DNA from: Flavobacteriaceae bacterium
GTDB lineage: Bacteria > Bacteroidota > Bacteroidia > Flavobacteriales > Flavobacteriaceae
Length of the DNA stretch: 48,226 bases
Reading direction: 5' to 3'
NCBI GenBank assembly: GCA_014239275.1
Contig: JAAZZF010000011.1
Location: 1-48,226, forward strand
Part shown: one piece after another, positions 45,873-48,226 of the stretch
How the letters are laid out: each line of letters opens with the position of its first letter
How positions within the stretch are numbered: position 1 is the stretch's first letter
Program-made: the position numbers and the translations under genes
The notes under the pieces: model-generated
Told to the model about the DNA's origin: nothing
Databases searched by the model: none
The model's input: only the letters and a program-made list of their open reading frames with translations

Positions 45873-47549
45873 TTATATATCATCTGTTATACATCCATTT
45901 GAAGCATCTGAAACGGTTTTAGCATATTTATATAAAACACCATTTTTAACTTTTAAATCAGGTTTTACCCAATTAGATTTTCTTTTTTCTAATTCTTCAT
46001 TTGAAACTTGTAAAGTTAATGTGTTTTTTACTGCATCAATAATTATTTTATCACCATTTTTTATTAGTGCAATGTTTCCTCCATCTTGAGCTTCAGGACT
46101 TATATGCCCTACAACAAAACCATGAGTTCCACCTGAAAATCTTCCGTCAGTAATTAATGCTACATCTTTTCCTAATCCAGCACCCATTATAGCAGCAGTT
46201 GGTTTTAACATTTCAGGCATTCCAGGACCTCCTTTAGGCCCTTCATAACGAATAACAATAACATCACCTTTCTTTACAAGACCTTTTTTAATTCCATCAT
46301 TAGCTTTAAATTCTCCTTCAAATACTTTAGCAGAACCTTCAAATTTTAAACCTTCTTTTCCTGTAATTTTTGCAACAGAACCATTAACAGCTAAATTTCC
46401 ATAAAGTATTCTTATATGTCCAGTTGATTTAATAGGATTATTAAAAGTTTTAATAATATCCTGATTGATATCTAATGGACTTACCTGAGATAAGTTTTCT
46501 TTTAATGTTTTTCCAGTAATTGTTAAACAATCTCCATCTAAATAACCATTCTCTAACATATATTTCATAACTGCCGGTATTCCACCAACATTATGTAAAT
46601 CTTCCATCAAGTACTTACCACTAGGTTTTAAATCAGCTAAAAATGGAGTTTTATTGCATATTTTTTGAAAATCATCTATTGAAAAATCTATATCTGCACT
46701 TTTAGCGATTGCTAATAGATGTAATACTGCGTTAGTAGAACCTCCAAGAACAATAATTAATTTAACTGCATTTTCAATAGATTTTCTAGTTATAATATCT
46801 CTAGGTTTAATATCATTGACTAATAAGTTTTTAAGGATAGAACCTACTTGAAAACATTCATCCTTTTTATTATTACTAATAGCAGGATTAGAAGAATTAT
46901 ATGGAAGAGTCATTCCCATTGCCTCTATTGCAGAAGCCATAGTATTGGCAGTATACATTCCTCCACATGCACCAGGACCTGGGCAAGCGTTTTTAATTAT
47001 ATCCTTAAATTGTTTTTCATCAATTTTTCCAGCAACATTTTCTCCCCATGCTTCAAAAGCAGAAACTATGTCTATTTTTTTTCCTTTATGACAACCCGAG
47101 GCAATTGTTCCCCCATAAACTAAAACACCTGGTCTATTTAATCTTAACATTGCCATTAGTGCTCCTGGCATATTTTTATCACATCCAACTACTGTAACAA
47201 CCCCATCATAAGACATTCCTTGGATAACAGTTTCTATTGAATCTGCTATAATATCTCTTGATGGAAGTGAAAATCTCATGCCATATGTTCCCATAGAAAT
47301 GCCATCACTAACGCCAATTGTATTAAAAATTAAACCTACCATTTCAGATTTATTAATTCCTTCCTTAATATCTTTTGAAAGATCATTAAGATGCATATTG
47401 CAAGGATTACCTTCATATCCAGTACTAGCAATTCCTATTAAAGGTTTATTTAAATCATTTTTTTTTAAACCTATGGCATGTAACATTGCTTGAGCAGCAG
47501 GTTGTGACGGATCTTGAGTTACATTTTTACTAAACTTATTAAGACTCAT
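45873..47549 (-). CDS. ilvD: Dihydroxy-acid dehydratase
   Basis: 558 residues, the IlvD/Edd family. The cluster ligand cysteine regions are [15 protein letters not shown] and [19 protein letters not shown], with Cys also in ASGCHKGKK. Also present are [29 protein letters not shown] and [15 protein letters not shown]. It makes the 2-oxoacids in the third shared step of isoleucine and valine synthesis using an iron-sulfur cluster. It is the first gene of the operon. The ATG lies 12 bases after a U-tract and hairpin in the leader, so premature termination may regulate the whole unit. Confidence 0.97.
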   Translation of the reverse strand: MSLNKFSKNVTQDPSQPAAQAMLHAIGLKKNDLNKPLIGIASTGYEGNPCNMHLNDLSKDIKEGINKSEMVGLIFNTIGVSDGISMGTYGMRFSLPSRDIIADSIETVIQGMSYDGVVTVVGCDKNMPGALMAMLRLNRPGVLVYGGTIASGCHKGKKIDIVSAFEAWGENVAGKIDEKQFKDIIKNACPGPGACGGMYTANTMASAIEAMGMTLPYNSSNPAISNNKKDECFQVGSILKNLLVNDIKPRDIITRKSIENAVKLIIVLGGSTNAVLHLLAIAKSADIDFSIDDFQKICNKTPFLADLKPSGKYLMEDLHNVGGIPAVMKYMLENGYLDGDCLTITGKTLKENLSQVSPLDINQDIIKTFNNPIKSTGHIRILYGNLAVNGSVAKITGKEGLKFEGSAKVFEGEFKANDGIKKGLVKKGDVIVIRYEGPKGGPGMPEMLKPTAAIMGAGLGKDVALITDGRFSGGTHGFVVGHISPEAQDGGNIALIKNGDKIIIDAVKNTLTLQVSNEELEKRKSNWVKPDLKVKNGVLYKYAKTVSDASNGCITDDI

Positions 47550-47561
47550 TTTTATAAAACT

Positions 47562-47593
47562 AAAAAAAAACCTTCTCTTATTTAATGAGAAGG
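47562..47593 (-). terminator. Terminator-like hairpin in the ilvDBNC leader (candidate attenuator)
   Basis: On the minus strand CCTTCTC (47593-47587) and GAGAAGG (47577-47571) form a 7-base-pair stem around a short AT loop, followed by nine U's (47570-47562) and then, 12 bases on, the ilvD ATG. No minus-strand gene lies between this hairpin and the divergent aldehyde dehydrogenase gene, so it cannot be the terminator of an upstream gene. It most likely acts in the 5' leader of ilvD. Confidence 0.6.
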
Positions 47594-47616
47594 ATTGAAT
47601 TTAAAAATATATATAT

Positions 47617-47646
47617 TAAAAATAACGTTTATTAATTATAAATCAA
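47617..47646 (-). promoter_or_regulatory. Possible promoter for ilvDBNC
   Basis: Minus-strand TTG (47646-47644), a 19-base spacer and TATTTTTA (47624-47617) fit the flavobacterial TTG-N19-TAnnTTTG pattern with one mismatch. The start would be near 47612, so the leader would contain the hairpin but little else. A promoter further upstream is not excluded; none was clear. Confidence 0.35.
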
Positions 47647-47729
47647 GAGAAATGTATGTATTATTTGTTTTTATCCATTTTATAAATTGTATTTTTAAAA
47701 AATAATTATTGATTAAATCAAAGTCTGTT

Positions 47730-48226
47730 GTGAAAGACATAATAAAAAATATAATAAACAAACAAAGAGCTTTTTTTAATTCAAAAAAAACCTTTGATAT
47801 TCAGAGGAGAAAAGAATTATTAAAAAATTTAAAAAAAGAGATAGAAAATAATGAAAAAGAAATTGAAAATGCTTTATTTAAAGATTTAGGTAAGTCTGAA
47901 GGGGAAAGTTATTTAACCGAATTACATTTTATATACTCAGAATTAAACATAGCTATAAAAAACATTGATAAATGGGTCAAAAGAAAATCTGTTAGATCTT
48001 CTTTGTTAAATTTCCCATCATCTGATTATATCATTGCTCAACCCTATGGAATTACTCTTCATATTTCACCCTGGAACTATCCATTTCAATTATCTATAGC
48101 TCCACTAATTGGAGCCATTGCTGCTGGAAACACAGTTATTTTAAAACCTTCAGAATACTCTATAAATACATCTCTTGTATTAGAAAAAATAATTGATAAT
48201 GTTTTTCCAGAAGATTTAGTTAAGGT
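47730..48226 (+). CDS. Aldehyde dehydrogenase family protein, 3'-truncated by window edge
   Basis: The frame runs open from GTG 47730 to the end of the window (165 codons seen). It begins with a helical N-terminus (KDIIKNIINKQRAFFNS, RRKELLKNLKKEIE), then ALFKDLGKSEGESYLTEL, and the conserved NAD-binding region AQPYGITLHISPWNYPFQLSI, PLIGAIAAGNTVILKPSE. This matches the ALDH3-like group that lacks a long N-terminus (coniferyl or fatty aldehyde dehydrogenases). The catalytic Cys lies beyond the window. TTG 47709 is an alternative start, closed by a stop just upstream. It is divergent from ilvD. Confidence 0.93.
   Translation, partial: MKDIIKNIINKQRAFFNSKKTFDIQRRKELLKNLKKEIENNEKEIENALFKDLGKSEGESYLTELHFIYSELNIAIKNIDKWVKRKSVRSSLLNFPSSDYIIAQPYGITLHISPWNYPFQLSIAPLIGAIAAGNTVILKPSEYSINTSLVLEKIIDNVFPEDLVK

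Noticed and set aside
46848..47493. Plus-strand open frames inside ilvD (and similar antisense frames inside uvrD, pheT, ABC-F and other genes)
   Set aside because: They lie wholly within strongly conserved coding sequence on the other strand and show no recognisable domains.
47666..47685. Short frame MDKNK upstream of ilvD as the leader peptide of an attenuator
   Set aside because: It has no isoleucine, valine or leucine codons and ends well before the hairpin, so it does not fit classical branched-chain attenuation.
1..48226. tRNA, rRNA, CRISPR arrays, insertion sequences, prophage or toxin-antitoxin loci
   Set aside because: The only GC-rich structured RNA region is the SRP RNA. No direct repeat arrays, transposase, integrase or phage proteins are encoded, and base composition is even throughout by eye.

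Overview
The window is a compact, very AT-rich bacterial chromosome segment. It looks like an uncultured or marine member of the Flavobacteriia (Bacteroidota) with a streamlined genome. Four things support this: the protein set (E1 alpha/beta fusion, DUF2007 protein, YbiT-type ABC-F protein with a degenerate second ATPase, FSA-type transaldolase, PhoH-PurC pair, long-form IlvC); the short Bacteroidota-type SRP RNA; the near absence of Shine-Dalgarno sequences; and recurrent TAnnTTTG promoter -7 boxes. The content is mostly housekeeping. I found no insertion sequence, prophage, CRISPR array, tRNA, rRNA or obvious horizontally acquired island. No stretch longer than about 300 bases lacks a gene.

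Layout. 1-5.2 kb: end of a TlpA-like thioredoxin gene, a rhomboid protease, a lipid A-type acyltransferase, GlmM, and a gamma-glutamyltransferase lipoprotein. 5.2-11.7 kb: UvrA, a LOG-family protein, and a large secreted M1-peptidase-like protein whose zinc site is broken. 11.7-17.5 kb: fused 2-oxoacid dehydrogenase E1, HolA, an orphan HsdR_N-type nuclease domain, a GT2 glycosyltransferase, and an OmpA-family lipoprotein followed by a clear terminator. 17.6-26.6 kb: DEAD-box helicase, PcrA/UvrD helicase, RecG, PheT, DUF2007. 26.5-32.3 kb: ABC-F protein, a lipoprotein with a cysteine-less thioredoxin fold, transaldolase, SDR oxidoreductase, SRP RNA, glutaminyl cyclase. 32.3-42.1 kb: GlyA, SmpB, Pcm, Gfo/Idh/MocA oxidoreductase, YggS, DnaQ-like exonuclease, MiaA, PurC, PhoH, SAM hydrolase-family protein, DnaN. 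42.1-48.2 kb: the complete ilvD-ilvB-ilvN-ilvC operon on the minus strand, a terminator-like hairpin in its leader, and a divergent, truncated aldehyde dehydrogenase gene.

Working together. The ilv operon encodes the shared steps of isoleucine and valine synthesis, from acetolactate/acetohydroxybutyrate to the 2-oxoacids; the fused E1 catalyses the decarboxylating step of a 2-oxoacid dehydrogenase complex. UvrA, PcrA/UvrD, RecG, HolA, DnaN and the DnaQ-like exonuclease serve DNA repair and replication. SmpB, PheT, MiaA, the DEAD-box protein, the ABC-F protein and SRP RNA serve translation and protein export. Transcription units are short and alternate in strand. Seven of ten convergent gene pairs overlap at their 3' ends.

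Start codons needed care. TTG or GTG is the only plausible start for several genes. For lpxL-like, glmM, the Gfo/Idh gene and dnaN an internal ATG is better than the longest frame. The observations most worth a second look are the hairpin ahead of ilvD, the exact HExxH-18-E footprint with Lys at the first zinc ligand in the M1-like protein, the cysteine-less thioredoxin lipoprotein, the promoter box four bases before the glmM ATG, and the SRP RNA gene abutting the SDR gene. I did not find a convincing, wholly new multi-gene system.
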